Assembly: GCA_017432075.1 (NCBI GenBank)
Contig: JAFRJV010000067.1
Coordinates: 1 to 47,627, forward strand
From: Mogibacterium sp.
GTDB taxonomy: Bacteria; Bacillota; Clostridia; Peptostreptococcales; Anaerovoracaceae
DNA length: 47,627 nucleotides
Reading direction: 5' to 3'
The notes beneath the pieces were generated by a model. The model saw only the letters and a program-made list of their open reading frames with translations. It was not told where the DNA came from and made no database searches. Position numbers and translations under genes: made by a program. Shown here piece after piece: positions 17,016 through 25,137 of the stretch (the stretch's first letter is position 1; every line of letters starts with the position of its first letter).

Positions 17016-17684
17016 ATGATCGTATTTACAGTTGTTTATCTGATTGCTCTGTGCTGCTATTTCAAAACAAGAACGTCAGGCAATATAAAACACAGGGCTA
17101 TCAACAAATACTTCATGGCCACCATGTATCTGGTGCTGGCTATCGTGACATTCATAAACAAGTACGAATTTGCGAGTTACCAGACGCTGCTCATGGCTGC
17201 CCTGATCTTTGCCTGGCTTGGCGACATCTTCCTTGTTTTTGACTTCGGACGCGGGGGTGACTTCTTCCTCGCGGGGAACGTCTGCTTCACTTTGTACGAG
17301 CAGATAGTGCTTGTGGACAAGGGCGGTTATAGTTTCAGAAATTTCGCATGGACCTTCATAGTGGCCGGCCTGATGCTGATCATAGTGATAATTGCCACCG
17401 GCCGCTGGCCTGAGAAGATCAAAATGGGCAAGATGCGCTGGCCGATGATCTTCTACCTGTCATCGATATTCATGCACGGCATCACGGGACTTGCGCTCAT
17501 GACAATGATGCGCGGAACCAGCTATGCGTTGATGGGCCTCGGATCGTTCCTGTTCATGATCTCGGATATCGACCTGAATGTGTACAGGTATATTTTCAAC
17601 AACAACAAATGGCTCGTCAGGTTCAACAGCCTTACATACTTCGTCGGTCTGCTCCTGATAGTGCTGAGCACCACATTGGTGTAA
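17016..17684 (+). CDS. YhhN-family membrane protein (lysoplasmalogenase-like), copy 1
   Basis: 222 residues with about seven or eight membrane helices. It shows the family's conserved acidic positions in AWLGDIFLVF and MISDIDLN. YhhN/TMEM86 proteins include lysoplasmalogenases, which hydrolyse the vinyl ether bond of lysoplasmalogens in the membrane. RBS GCGGAGA before ATG. It lies 34 bases after the ferredoxin reductase and 38 before the alpha/beta hydrolase, in the same direction. A second, divergent copy is found 2.2 kb downstream. Activity inferred from the family only. Confidence 0.82.
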   Translation: MIVFTVVYLIALCCYFKTRTSGNIKHRAINKYFMATMYLVLAIVTFINKYEFASYQTLLMAALIFAWLGDIFLVFDFGRGGDFFLAGNVCFTLYEQIVLVDKGGYSFRNFAWTFIVAGLMLIIVIIATGRWPEKIKMGKMRWPMIFYLSSIFMHGITGLALMTMMRGTSYALMGLGSFLFMISDIDLNVYRYIFNNNKWLVRFNSLTYFVGLLLIVLSTTLV

Positions 17685-17722
17685 GCAGTACAGTGACTGA
17701 CTGACCGATAAGGAGACCGCAA

Positions 17723-18652
17723 ATGTACAGAGAAAAGATAGTCATTGGTAAAGGGACTGAATACCCGCTCAACGGATTGCTGACATTGCCGGACGGCACT
17801 GACGGACCGGTACCGGCTGTCGTTATGGTGCATGGCTCCGGCGCGAGCAACATGGACGAAAAGGTGCTCAGCCTTACGCCTTTCAAAGATCTTGCCGACG
17901 GACTTGCCGCACACGGAATAGCGTCCATCAGATACGACAAGCGCACTTTCGTGCACGGACGCAAAATGATGAAAGCCAATGCAGCCGGCATGACAGTGAA
18001 GGAGGAAACGATAGAAGACGCAATACTGGCGCTCGAATTGCTCAGAAACGACAGACGCATCGACAGTGACAATATCTTCATACTCGGACACAGCATGGGT
18101 GCGATGCTCGCACCGAGGATCGACGCCGAAGGCGGAAATGCCAAAGGTCTCATCATGATGGCCGGAACTCCGCACCGTCTCGAAGACATAGTGCTGAGGC
18201 AGCTGGAGCAGAGCCGTAAGGGCAGTCCGGTGCTGGGCATAGTGACCGGACTTGAAAAAAAGTACTTCGCGAAGAGATTCAGCGGCCTGTACGACATGAG
18301 TGACGAGGAAGCTAAGAAGAAGAAATTCGCAGGCAATGTATCGCTTTACTACTTCAAGGAAATGGGGAAGAAGACAGCTGCGGACTATCTGATGGGGAGC
18401 AGCAAGCCGGTGCTCATAATGCAGGGCGGCAGGGATTTCCAGGTGCTTGCAGATGATGATTTCAAAGCATTCAGGGAGCAGCTCGCGGGACGCGGCAATA
18501 CCACATTTAAGCTCTACCCGGAACTCAATCATTGCTTCGTTACAGCAAAATTCGACGACATACTTAAAGCGTCGAAGGAGTACGGCGTTGAGCGCCATAT
18601 CGGCGAAGAAGTGATCACCGACATCGCGGATTTCATTTACTCACAGGAGTAA
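17723..18652 (+). CDS. Alpha/beta hydrolase (dienelactone hydrolase-like)
   Basis: 309 residues. The catalytic triad is readable: GHSMG (S124), QGGRDFQV (D238) and LNHCF (H270); the oxyanion region is MVHGSGASN. These soluble enzymes cleave esters, lactones or peptides. RBS AAGGAGA before ATG. Located between two YhhN genes, so an acyl or lipid ester is a reasonable substrate, but this is inference. The stop codon lies inside a long perfect hairpin. Confidence 0.9.
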   Translation: MYREKIVIGKGTEYPLNGLLTLPDGTDGPVPAVVMVHGSGASNMDEKVLSLTPFKDLADGLAAHGIASIRYDKRTFVHGRKMMKANAAGMTVKEETIEDAILALELLRNDRRIDSDNIFILGHSMGAMLAPRIDAEGGNAKGLIMMAGTPHRLEDIVLRQLEQSRKGSPVLGIVTGLEKKYFAKRFSGLYDMSDEEAKKKKFAGNVSLYYFKEMGKKTAADYLMGSSKPVLIMQGGRDFQVLADDDFKAFREQLAGRGNTTFKLYPELNHCFVTAKFDDILKASKEYGVERHIGEEVITDIADFIYSQE

Positions 18653-18661
18653 ATGAAATCC
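18628..18661 (+). repeat. 15-base-pair perfect hairpin spanning a stop codon
   Basis: GGATTTCATTTACTC (18628-18642) and its exact reverse complement (18647-18661) are separated by ACAG. The TAA of the alpha/beta hydrolase gene is inside the second arm. There is no T run after it, so it is not a normal terminator; it could stabilise the 3' end of the upstream message in a processed operon mRNA. Confidence 0.7.
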
Positions 18662-18701
18662 ATACAAATCCGGCTGATGGGGAAAGAAGCGGGACGATTA
18701 C

Positions 18702-19223
18702 ATGAAGAACGATAGCAGCGTAAAACTCCGCAATATTTTACTTCCATTGTGGCTGATGGTTTTCCTGCCATCATTTCTTTGGATCGTGCTGATACCGCTG
18801 AATTACATCATCGACAGGGTGGTGCTCAGGTGGAGCCTCGGCGACTTGCCTGACAAAGGCCTTCTCTGCAGAAAACACACATGGAAGATATGCCTCGCAG
18901 GTTTTCTAAGCGATCTCGCGGGAGCCTTGATCTTGCTGGGCGTATCCATCCCGGTCTCAGAGATCAGCGAAAAGTTTTACGATATAGGCCATGCAATAAT
19001 GTTCGATCCGTTCTCGGATCTTATCGGCTTATTTATAGTAGTGTCGAGCATCGCGGTATCTGCAGCCTGCATCTATTTCTTTGATAAATGGATACTGATA
19101 AAGGCAGGTCTGGAACCGGAGCAGGTGAAACGATCGGCGATCAGACTGGCTCTCATCACCGCACCGTATCTGTATCTTTTCCCGTCGCGTCTGCTCTATG
19201 AAGGCGGTATATTGGGAAACTGA
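18702..19223 (+). CDS. Four-helix integral membrane protein, unknown
   Basis: 173 residues with about four hydrophobic helices (residues 12-32, 60-80, 103-128, 145-160) and a Lys/Arg-containing loop around residue 50. No signal for export. It sits between the alpha/beta hydrolase and the second YhhN gene, 16 bases before the latter, so it probably belongs to the same membrane-lipid operon. The RBS is weak. No family recognised. Confidence 0.72.
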   Translation: MKNDSSVKLRNILLPLWLMVFLPSFLWIVLIPLNYIIDRVVLRWSLGDLPDKGLLCRKHTWKICLAGFLSDLAGALILLGVSIPVSEISEKFYDIGHAIMFDPFSDLIGLFIVVSSIAVSAACIYFFDKWILIKAGLEPEQVKRSAIRLALITAPYLYLFPSRLLYEGGILGN

Positions 19224-19245
19224 GTAAATATAAGGGGGATTGGAT

Positions 19246-19908
19246 ATGCTGTTTGTTCTGATAGTTCTCTGCGCGGTTCTGGCGCGCATATTTCTCATCG
19301 AAGAGAGTAAGGAGGAGTACGTAAAGGCAGTAATCCTGAAAGGCCTGGCGTCGCTGTGCTTCGTAGTCATCGGGTTGACATGCAATCCGGGGAGCCATGT
19401 CTCGAATCTGATAGTCGCGGGACTCATAATCGGATGCATCGCAGACGTGATGCTCAACCTCAGGATGGTATTCAAAGAGAAAGGTCAGCTGATCTTCCTG
19501 GTGGGGATACTGGTGTTCCTGACAGGACACATCATGTACCTGGCGGCAGTGCTGCCGCTGTGCTCGTATAAGCTGGCATGCATACTCATCGGATTGGTTC
19601 TGACCGCTCTTCTGATGGTATGGATCTTCAAACGCATCACGGCAAAACCGGCATTCAAGATCTTCGGCGTCGTATACATCGGTGCCATAATGATGCTCAA
19701 CTGTGTGGCGGTCGGCAATGTGATAACAGTACAGTCACCGTTCAACATCATATTCGCGATAGGAGCCGTACTCTTCCTGGTGAGCGATATCGTGCTCATA
19801 CTGAATACTTTCAGGAGCGAGTTCAGACAGAGCCTGCGCAATACAAACATATCGCTGTACTACGCCGGACAGCTGCTGATCGCATTCAGCCTGACAATGC
19901 TGGCATAA
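19246..19908 (+). CDS. YhhN-family membrane protein (lysoplasmalogenase-like), copy 2
   Basis: 220 residues. ATG at 19246 is chosen over an in-frame TTG at 19240 because GGGGG ends 7 bases before the ATG but only 1 before the TTG. About eight membrane helices, with the acidic positions of YhhN proteins in GCIADVMLNL and LVSDIVLILN, and FLTGHIMYL between them. Clearly related to the gene at 17016 but only distantly similar, so the two are old paralogues rather than a recent duplication. Lysoplasmalogenase activity is a family-based guess. Confidence 0.82.
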   Translation: MLFVLIVLCAVLARIFLIEESKEEYVKAVILKGLASLCFVVIGLTCNPGSHVSNLIVAGLIIGCIADVMLNLRMVFKEKGQLIFLVGILVFLTGHIMYLAAVLPLCSYKLACILIGLVLTALLMVWIFKRITAKPAFKIFGVVYIGAIMMLNCVAVGNVITVQSPFNIIFAIGAVLFLVSDIVLILNTFRSEFRQSLRNTNISLYYAGQLLIAFSLTMLA

Positions 19909-19928
19909 ATTTGTAAAGGAACTATTAA

Positions 19929-20603
19929 ATGATCAAAATCTGCATTTTCGATTTGGACGGAACACTGGCTGCAACGCAGGAATCCATCGCAAGGCCTGTG
20001 AATATGACTCTGGCGCTTTACGGTCTGCCTGCGCAGCCGGTTGAGGCCTTTAATTACTTTGCCGGGGATGGCATCAAAAATGCGCTTAAAAGGGCACTGA
20101 TCGCCTCAGGCGATACTGAGGCTGTGCATCTCGAGGAGGGCCTGCCTAAATGCAGAGCCTGGATGCAGGAAGATCCTGCGTATCATGTGGTGCCATATGA
20201 TCATATGGTATGGGCACTAAAGGAACTCAAGAGACATGGAGTGAAGATCGCAGTTTTCAGCAACAAACCGCACGAAAGCGCTATAGGCGTAGTGGAGACA
20301 ATATTCGGCAAAGGTCTGTTCGACCATATTCAGGGCCAGACAGACCTGATTCCTATAAAGCCTGATCCGGCGGGAGTATTTGAGATACTCAGGAAGTTTG
20401 GGGCTGAAAAGGACGAATGTCTGTATTTCGGTGATACCAACACCGACATGCTGACCGCACGCAACGCAGGAGTCACAGCTGTAGGCGTTACGTGGGGCTT
20501 CAGGCCGAGATCGGAGCTCGAGGAGTACGGCGCAGATATCCTGATCGACAGCGCAGCAAAGATCCCGGGTCTTGCCGGAATAGAAAAGGAGGACCAGAGA
20601 TGA
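19929..20603 (+). CDS. HAD-family phosphatase (phosphoglycolate phosphatase-like)
   Basis: 224 residues. Motif I FDLDGTL (D8, D10), a Gph-type helical cap, motif II FSNKP, and motif III/IV KPDP..YFGDTNTDM. These enzymes dephosphorylate phosphoglycolate, pyrophosphate or small sugar phosphates in the cytosol. RBS AAAGGA before ATG. The stop codon overlaps the start of the nitroreductase-family gene (ATGA), so translation is coupled. Substrate not certain. Confidence 0.92.
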   Translation: MIKICIFDLDGTLAATQESIARPVNMTLALYGLPAQPVEAFNYFAGDGIKNALKRALIASGDTEAVHLEEGLPKCRAWMQEDPAYHVVPYDHMVWALKELKRHGVKIAVFSNKPHESAIGVVETIFGKGLFDHIQGQTDLIPIKPDPAGVFEILRKFGAEKDECLYFGDTNTDMLTARNAGVTAVGVTWGFRPRSELEEYGADILIDSAAKIPGLAGIEKEDQR

Positions 20604-21262
20604 CTATAATGGAAGCTATAAATGCCAGGCATTCGGTGAGGGCATACAAGGACACACCGATACCGCAGGATGTTCGTGATCAGCTGGACTCATTCGTAAA
20701 AGCGTGCAATGACGAGTCGAGGCTTAATATCACGATACGGTATGATGACCCGGCAGGATTCGACTCAAGGCTGGCGCATTACGGCAGTTTCAGCAATGTT
20801 CGCAACTACATAGTTCTGAAGGGAAGCAAATGCGCGGACTTTGATTTCATCTGCGGCTATTTCGGTGAAAAGATAGTCCTGTTTGCGCAGCAGCTTGGGC
20901 TCAACACATGCTGGACTGCACTTACCTTCAACAAAAGGAAAGTGAAGGAAATGGTTCCTGCAGGCGAAAAGCTTTGCATGGTAATAGCCCTCGGGTACGG
21001 TGAGACGCAGGGCCATGAACACAAGAGCAAAAGCATGTACGATGTGATCGACGTTAAAGGCGGCATGCCGGAGTGGTTCGTTGCCGGAGTCGAGGCAGCA
21101 CTCAAGGCGCCGACCGCCGTGAATCAGCAGAAGTTCTGCTTCATGCTTGAAAACGACGAGCCATCAGTTAAAGTCAAAGGACTCGGCACATACACCAAGG
21201 TGGATTTGGGAATTGCAGCATATCACTTTGAAGCAGCGACAGGGAAAAAAGTGAAGGCTTAA
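20600..21262 (+). CDS. Nitroreductase-family flavoprotein (TM1586-like)
   Basis: 220 residues from the ATG that overlaps the HAD stop codon; GGAGG lies 8 bases upstream. The frame is open further upstream but has no RBS. The N-terminus EAINARHSVRAYKDTPI is the classic FMN-binding opening of nitroreductases. The region FGEKIVLFAQQLGLNTCW and a second half with APTAVNQQKF agree with the TM1586-type group, in which one chain carries both halves. These proteins bind FMN and reduce small molecules with NAD(P)H. Co-translated with the HAD phosphatase; substrate unknown. Confidence 0.9.
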   Translation: MTIMEAINARHSVRAYKDTPIPQDVRDQLDSFVKACNDESRLNITIRYDDPAGFDSRLAHYGSFSNVRNYIVLKGSKCADFDFICGYFGEKIVLFAQQLGLNTCWTALTFNKRKVKEMVPAGEKLCMVIALGYGETQGHEHKSKSMYDVIDVKGGMPEWFVAGVEAALKAPTAVNQQKFCFMLENDEPSVKVKGLGTYTKVDLGIAAYHFEAATGKKVKA

Positions 21263-21454
21263 GATAACCAGAGAAGCATTGCTTTGAGATTGCTCTAAAA
21301 ATCCAAGGCAATGCTGTCATAATAGTATTTGCGAAGAAAGACTTCCGTCCCAAACGAAGAAAACCGGCCCTCGAGACGGAAGTCATAGAACTAAGCAGAA
21401 AAAACCCAAAGACTTTTTACTTAACAACCTTTAGAGCGCAACTTTAGAGTCTCT
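21263..21454. other. Gene-free region with two long inverted repeats
   Basis: No credible ORF. Two hairpin-forming repeats are visible. AGCATTGCTTT at about 21276 pairs with AAGGCAATGCT at about 21303. A perfect 10-base pair is GACTTCCGTC (21340-21349) / GACGGAAGTC (21375-21384). A palindrome TTTAGAGTCTCTAAA is found near 21443. None has a T run, so this could be a structured 3' UTR, a small RNA or the remains of a short mobile element. Confidence 0.5.
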
Positions 21455-21480
21455 AAAAGCACCTTCACGGGTGCTTTTTT
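21455..21480 (+). terminator. Intrinsic terminator
   Basis: AAAAGCACC pairs with GGTGCTTTT around a short loop and is followed by more T. It ends the HAD/nitroreductase transcript about 190 bases after the stop codon. Confidence 0.85.
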
Positions 21481-21582
21481 ACTGTCCGCTTTTCCGGACA
21501 CATAGTGAGCTACACTATAGATGTCAAAACACACTTAAGCAAACAGAAGGAGAGGATGCAGTAAAATAAGGAGGTCCATGCT

Positions 21583-21669
21583 ATGAAAACCTATAACCTT
21601 ACAAGACACCTGACCACTATAATCACGGTATTTGCAGCTATCTTTTTCCTGGCAAGCTATAGTATCTAA
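21583..21669 (+). CDS. Small single-helix membrane peptide (28 residues)
   Basis: AAGGAGG lies 10 bases before ATG. The 28-residue product begins with a basic/polar segment (MKTYNLTRHL) followed by a hydrophobic stretch (TIITVFAAIFFLA) and ends in SYSI. It stops 8 bases before the start of the YdjM-like gene, which has no clear RBS of its own, so this small frame may couple translation. Could be a small membrane protein or a leader peptide. Confidence 0.5.
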   Translation: MKTYNLTRHLTTIITVFAAIFFLASYSI

Positions 21670-21677
21670 GAAACCAC

Positions 21678-22307
21678 ATGTTAGCAAAAGCTCATATAGT
21701 AGTCGGAATGGCTGCGGCATTTTCAATAATAAGGCCTGAAACGGTCGCCGAGGCTCTGCCTGTCATTGCAGGCGGAGCTTTGGGCTGCCTCATCTGCGAC
21801 CTGGACTGCGAGAACAAATCGGAGAGGAGCGAATCGTCGCACTGGAGAATCGTGATGACACTGGTTGCTGCAGCCGCTCTCATTGAAGATTATCTACTGG
21901 ATGCCGGCATGTGGAGAACGCTGGGGCATGCCGGCGATTCTTTGTGGAACCCGTCAGACCTGATCGGACCATATCTTTGGTTTGCAGGACTTGCCGGCTT
22001 CGTTGTCACATGTGTTTTCGCAAGCGGATCCGGCCACCGCGGCTTCTCGCATTCACTTCTTTCAATGACACTGGAGACGGTCTGTCTGTGGCTTGTATTC
22101 CCATCGACGGCTTTGCCATTCGTAGTCGCGTTCGCGTCACACATACTGCTGGACCTGATGAATAAGCGTTCAGTGAGACTGTTCTATCCGGCAAAGAGGG
22201 GGTTCTGCCTCGGATGGTTCTATGCAGACAGACTTGCAAATAAAGTGATTGCAGCGTGCGGAACCATCTGGTTGATTTTTACAGTCATTCTTTGCCTTAG
22301 GGCATAA
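21678..22307 (+). CDS. YdjM-like membrane-bound metal-dependent hydrolase
   Basis: 209 residues with about four membrane helices. Family signatures are KAHIVVG at the N-terminus, CDLDCENKS, GHRGFSHSLL and SHILLDLMNKRSVRLFYP, which carry the conserved His/Asp positions of YdjM (DUF457). Members are inner-membrane proteins, some controlled by LexA, with a predicted but little studied hydrolase activity. No obvious LexA box is visible here. No strong RBS; probably translated by coupling to the 28-residue frame ending 8 bases upstream. Confidence 0.88.
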   Translation: MLAKAHIVVGMAAAFSIIRPETVAEALPVIAGGALGCLICDLDCENKSERSESSHWRIVMTLVAAAALIEDYLLDAGMWRTLGHAGDSLWNPSDLIGPYLWFAGLAGFVVTCVFASGSGHRGFSHSLLSMTLETVCLWLVFPSTALPFVVAFASHILLDLMNKRSVRLFYPAKRGFCLGWFYADRLANKVIAACGTIWLIFTVILCLRA

Positions 22308-22391
22308 GACTTACGTTTGCCGGCGAACCCGGGATCCGGCACGAAAACCCTGTGAGGCAGTACTGAATGTAAACCCATAAATGTACAGCGG

Positions 22392-22420
22392 TTGATAATT
22401 GCCAACTCGTCAAATATAAT
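22392..22420 (+). promoter_or_regulatory. Sigma-A promoter of the epimerase/serine hydrolase operon
   Basis: TTGATA (22392-22397) and a perfect TATAAT (22415-22420) are separated by 17 bases. Predicted start of transcription is about 22427, some 27 bases before the ATG. A short GCCGG/CCGGC inverted repeat lies further upstream (about 22320-22345). Confidence 0.75.
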
Positions 22421-22453
22421 GTGATAAAGGCGTATTTGTGACGGGTGACGAAA

Positions 22454-23521
22454 ATGAAAATAAAAAATATTCAGTTTGAAGTGCGCAGCTTCAGGTTCGA
22501 AGAACCGATGAAAGTCGCGTTTGCCACGATCGTAGACATGGAGACATGTATAGTCAGAATGACTACGGATGAGGGCATAACCGGCTATGGTGAAGCGGCG
22601 CCTTTTTCTTATGTCACAGGTGACAACCTTGAGACCGTGATCGCAGTCGGGAATGACATGAAAAAAGCTCTGATCGGTATGGATCCGCGTGCGATCGGAG
22701 TGATCCATCGCGTGATGGACAGCATGTACGCGGGCAACGGCGCGATCAAGGCCGGAATAGATATAGCTTGCTACGACATAGCTGCTAAGGCAGCAGGAGT
22801 CCCGCTGTACAAATATCTCGGAGGTGATGATCCTCATGTCCATTCGGACGTGACTATCGGCATAAACGAGCCGGCTGCAATGGCCGCTGACGCAAAATCA
22901 TGGGTAGATAAGGGCTTCGAAATAATAAAGGTCAAGCTGGGCGAAGGCATAGCGACAGATGCGGAGAGGATCAGAGCGATCCGCGAGGCGGTCGGAAGCG
23001 ACATTAAGATCAGGATCGACGCGAATCAGGACTGGTCGGTCAAAGATACGATCAACATAAGCCGCAGGCTTGCGGAGCTGGGTGTGGATCTCATAGAGCA
23101 GCCGGTAAAGGACTTTGATTTCGAAGGTCTTGCGGAAATAACGAAAAGATCGGATGTACTCATCGCAGCGGACGAGAGCTGCCATTCTATCCACGATGCT
23201 TCAAGGCTAGCATCCATGCGCGCTGTCGATGTGGTCAACATAAAGCTCATGAAATGCGGAGGGATATACAACGCGATAAAGATTGCTGCGATCTGTGAAG
23301 GTGCCGGGATACCGTGCATGATAGGTTGCATGGGAGAAAGCACGCTCGGAAACCTGGCAGGAATGCATCTTGCAGCCGCGACAGACAACATAAAGGATGT
23401 CGATCTTGATTCCGTATATATATTAAAGCAGGAGGACGTTTACGGTGGGTTCGACCACTGTGGAGGGCATGTCACATTATGGGATGCTCCGGGAATAGGG
23501 TGTATTGTGAAAGGAGAATAA
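22454..23521 (+). CDS. Dipeptide epimerase (enolase superfamily, AE-epimerase-like)
   Basis: 355 residues from ATG 22454; an in-frame GTG at 22445 is the alternative. The active site is complete: KVK (K159, K161), IDAN (D189), EQP (E215), ADES (D240) and NIKLMKCGG (K264), the two-lysine arrangement of L-Ala-D/L-Glu epimerases. These enzymes epimerise the second residue of dipeptides, often murein L-Ala-D-Glu, so that peptidases can use them. It shares a transcript with a serine hydrolase of the beta-lactamase fold, which fits wall-peptide turnover. Other dipeptides are possible substrates. Confidence 0.92.
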   Translation: MKIKNIQFEVRSFRFEEPMKVAFATIVDMETCIVRMTTDEGITGYGEAAPFSYVTGDNLETVIAVGNDMKKALIGMDPRAIGVIHRVMDSMYAGNGAIKAGIDIACYDIAAKAAGVPLYKYLGGDDPHVHSDVTIGINEPAAMAADAKSWVDKGFEIIKVKLGEGIATDAERIRAIREAVGSDIKIRIDANQDWSVKDTINISRRLAELGVDLIEQPVKDFDFEGLAEITKRSDVLIAADESCHSIHDASRLASMRAVDVVNIKLMKCGGIYNAIKIAAICEGAGIPCMIGCMGESTLGNLAGMHLAAATDNIKDVDLDSVYILKQEDVYGGFDHCGGHVTLWDAPGIGCIVKGE

Positions 23522-23526
23522 AGCAG

Positions 23527-24945
23527 ATGGAAAAAACTATCGCAAAACTAATGGAAGACTATAACGTAGCCGGTATGAGCGTTGCTCTCATAAAGGACGG
23601 TAAGCTGGTATATGCCGAAGGTTATGGCAAGAGAAACGTAGAGGAAGATCTGCCGATGACCAAGGACACGGTGCTCCCGATCGGTTCGATCACCAAGACA
23701 TTTACTTCGCTGGCACTGGCAATGCTCGCCGATGAGGGTAAGCTGGACTGGGATGCTCCTGTCATCACATATATCCCGTGGCTCAGGCTGAACAATCAGG
23801 AACTTACTGAGAACGTCACCGCAAGGGATCTCATGTGCCACCGTACAGGAACGCCGAAGTATGACCTGCAGGCGATATATGCAACAACTGACGATAAGGA
23901 AAAAATGGTCAGGTCACTCGAATATCTGCAGACCTTTGCACCTTTCCGCACTGCGTTCATGTACTCAAACCAGATGGTTTCACTGGCAGGATATCTCGTC
24001 GACGTGCTGTCCGGAAAGTCGTATGAGGATTTTGTCAGAGATAGGATCTTCGCGCCGCTCGGAATGACTTCAAGTGACTTCGAAATCGAGTCGCTCAGCA
24101 AGTATGAGAAAACTTCCAAGGGCTACATGTTCACAGGAGAAGCGTTCTTGGAGCCTCCATACATGCATCTCGGCGCATTCGCACCGTCAGGAGCGATCGT
24201 TTCGACAGCGGAAGACATGGCGAGATTTGCCATGTTCCAGCTGGGAGACGGCACATGGGAAGGCAAGCGCCTTGTCAGCGAGACAATGATGAACGAGATG
24301 CACAGCCCTCAGATGAACGGTTCACCATACTTCTGGGATTTCCCGGAGACAGAGAGCGCACAGTACGGACTCGGCTGGTTTACTGATATTTACAGAGGAA
24401 AGAAGCTGATCAACCACGGAGGTAACACCAACGGATTCTCCGCTCAGATGACTCTCATTCCGGATGTTAAATTTGCTGTAGTTGCATTGTCTAACGCTAC
24501 ATCCAGCTTCTCAGTAAATGCGCTTGGCCACTATGCTTCCGATGAAGCGCTTGGTGTAGAAGATATACCTGACTGGTCCGCAAGATTCAATGAGGTATTC
24601 GCAAATCTGATGAATGGAATGATGGCAGGGATGCAGGCGAAAGAGGAAGCGAAGGTACCGGATACGACACCTTCAAAGGCCTTCGAAGAATATGCCGGCA
24701 AATATGAGCACCCTGGATTCGGGACTATGGAATTTGCAATGACGGAGCAGGGACTGGCGGGAACCTGGAACGGACTGCCGGCAATGCTTGCACATTACAA
24801 TTATGATACCTTTGATCTGGTGCTGCCGATGCTTGGAACAGCGGTCCCGGCAGAATTCATTTATGAGGACGGAGAGATTGCCGGGATGGCAGTGGTGATG
24901 GAAGGTACACCTGGAATCAAACCTGAAATGTTCAAGCGTGTATAG
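23527..24945 (+). CDS. Serine hydrolase of the class C beta-lactamase / D-aminopeptidase fold
   Basis: 472 residues from ATG 23527 (AGGAG about 10 bases upstream, overlapping the end of the epimerase gene). Active-site motifs are SITK (S54, K57), YSN (146-148) and HGG (297-299). A C-terminal beta domain from about residue 385 (EYAGKYEHPGFGTMEFA) is the type found behind many Pab87-like and esterase-like relatives. No signal peptide, so it probably acts in the cytosol as a peptidase or esterase rather than a resistance enzyme. Co-transcribed with the dipeptide epimerase, 5 bases downstream. Confidence 0.92.
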   Translation: MEKTIAKLMEDYNVAGMSVALIKDGKLVYAEGYGKRNVEEDLPMTKDTVLPIGSITKTFTSLALAMLADEGKLDWDAPVITYIPWLRLNNQELTENVTARDLMCHRTGTPKYDLQAIYATTDDKEKMVRSLEYLQTFAPFRTAFMYSNQMVSLAGYLVDVLSGKSYEDFVRDRIFAPLGMTSSDFEIESLSKYEKTSKGYMFTGEAFLEPPYMHLGAFAPSGAIVSTAEDMARFAMFQLGDGTWEGKRLVSETMMNEMHSPQMNGSPYFWDFPETESAQYGLGWFTDIYRGKKLINHGGNTNGFSAQMTLIPDVKFAVVALSNATSSFSVNALGHYASDEALGVEDIPDWSARFNEVFANLMNGMMAGMQAKEEAKVPDTTPSKAFEEYAGKYEHPGFGTMEFAMTEQGLAGTWNGLPAMLAHYNYDTFDLVLPMLGTAVPAEFIYEDGEIAGMAVVMEGTPGIKPEMFKRV

Positions 24946-24975
24946 CATGTACATAGGACTGCTAATATCAGTTTC

Positions 24976-24997
24976 AAGGGCCGCAAGGCCCTTTTTT
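24976..24997 (+). terminator. Intrinsic terminator of the epimerase operon
   Basis: AAGGGCC (24976-24982), loop GCAA, GGCCCTT (24987-24993), followed by more T. It lies 30 bases after the serine hydrolase stop. Confidence 0.92.
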
Positions 24998-25037
24998 CTA
25001 TACTATTAACAGCACGAACGAAAAAGAATAAAATGCG

Positions 25038-25054
25038 GTTGACACGGTGTCAGC
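25038..25054. promoter_or_regulatory. TetR operator 1
   Basis: GTTGACACGGTGTCAGC contains the perfect palindrome TGACAC-N-GTGTCA. It covers the -35 box of the promoter. The same half sites occur in operator 2, with centres 36 bases apart. Confidence 0.75.
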
Positions 25055-25067
25055 GGAGTGCTAAAAT
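25039..25067 (+). promoter_or_regulatory. Sigma-A promoter of the TetR gene, -35 inside operator 1
   Basis: TTGACA (25039-25044) and TAAAAT (25062-25067) are 17 bases apart. The -35 box is part of the first palindromic operator and transcription should begin inside or next to the second operator, so repressor binding to either would block it. Confidence 0.85.
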
Positions 25068-25073
25068 CCAATT

Positions 25074-25090
25074 GTTGACACAGTGTCAAC
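25074..25090. promoter_or_regulatory. TetR operator 2
   Basis: GTTGACACAGTGTCAAC is a 17-base perfect palindrome around a central base. It lies at the predicted transcription start, about 48 bases before the TetR start codon. Two such sites flanking one promoter indicate self-repression. Confidence 0.78.
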
Positions 25091-25137
25091 CGACAACAGA
25101 CCCACTGTATCAATCCACAGAGAGGAGTGAAATCATC

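Noticed and set aside
20492-20599. Upstream extension of the nitroreductase-family protein by 36 codons
   Set aside because: The extension lies within the HAD gene in another frame, has no RBS, and the ATG at 20600 has GGAGG and the family's normal N-terminus.
22308-22391. Possible terminator after the YdjM-like gene
   Set aside because: Only a 5-base GCCGG/CCGGC stem is found and no T run follows, so termination here is not supported.
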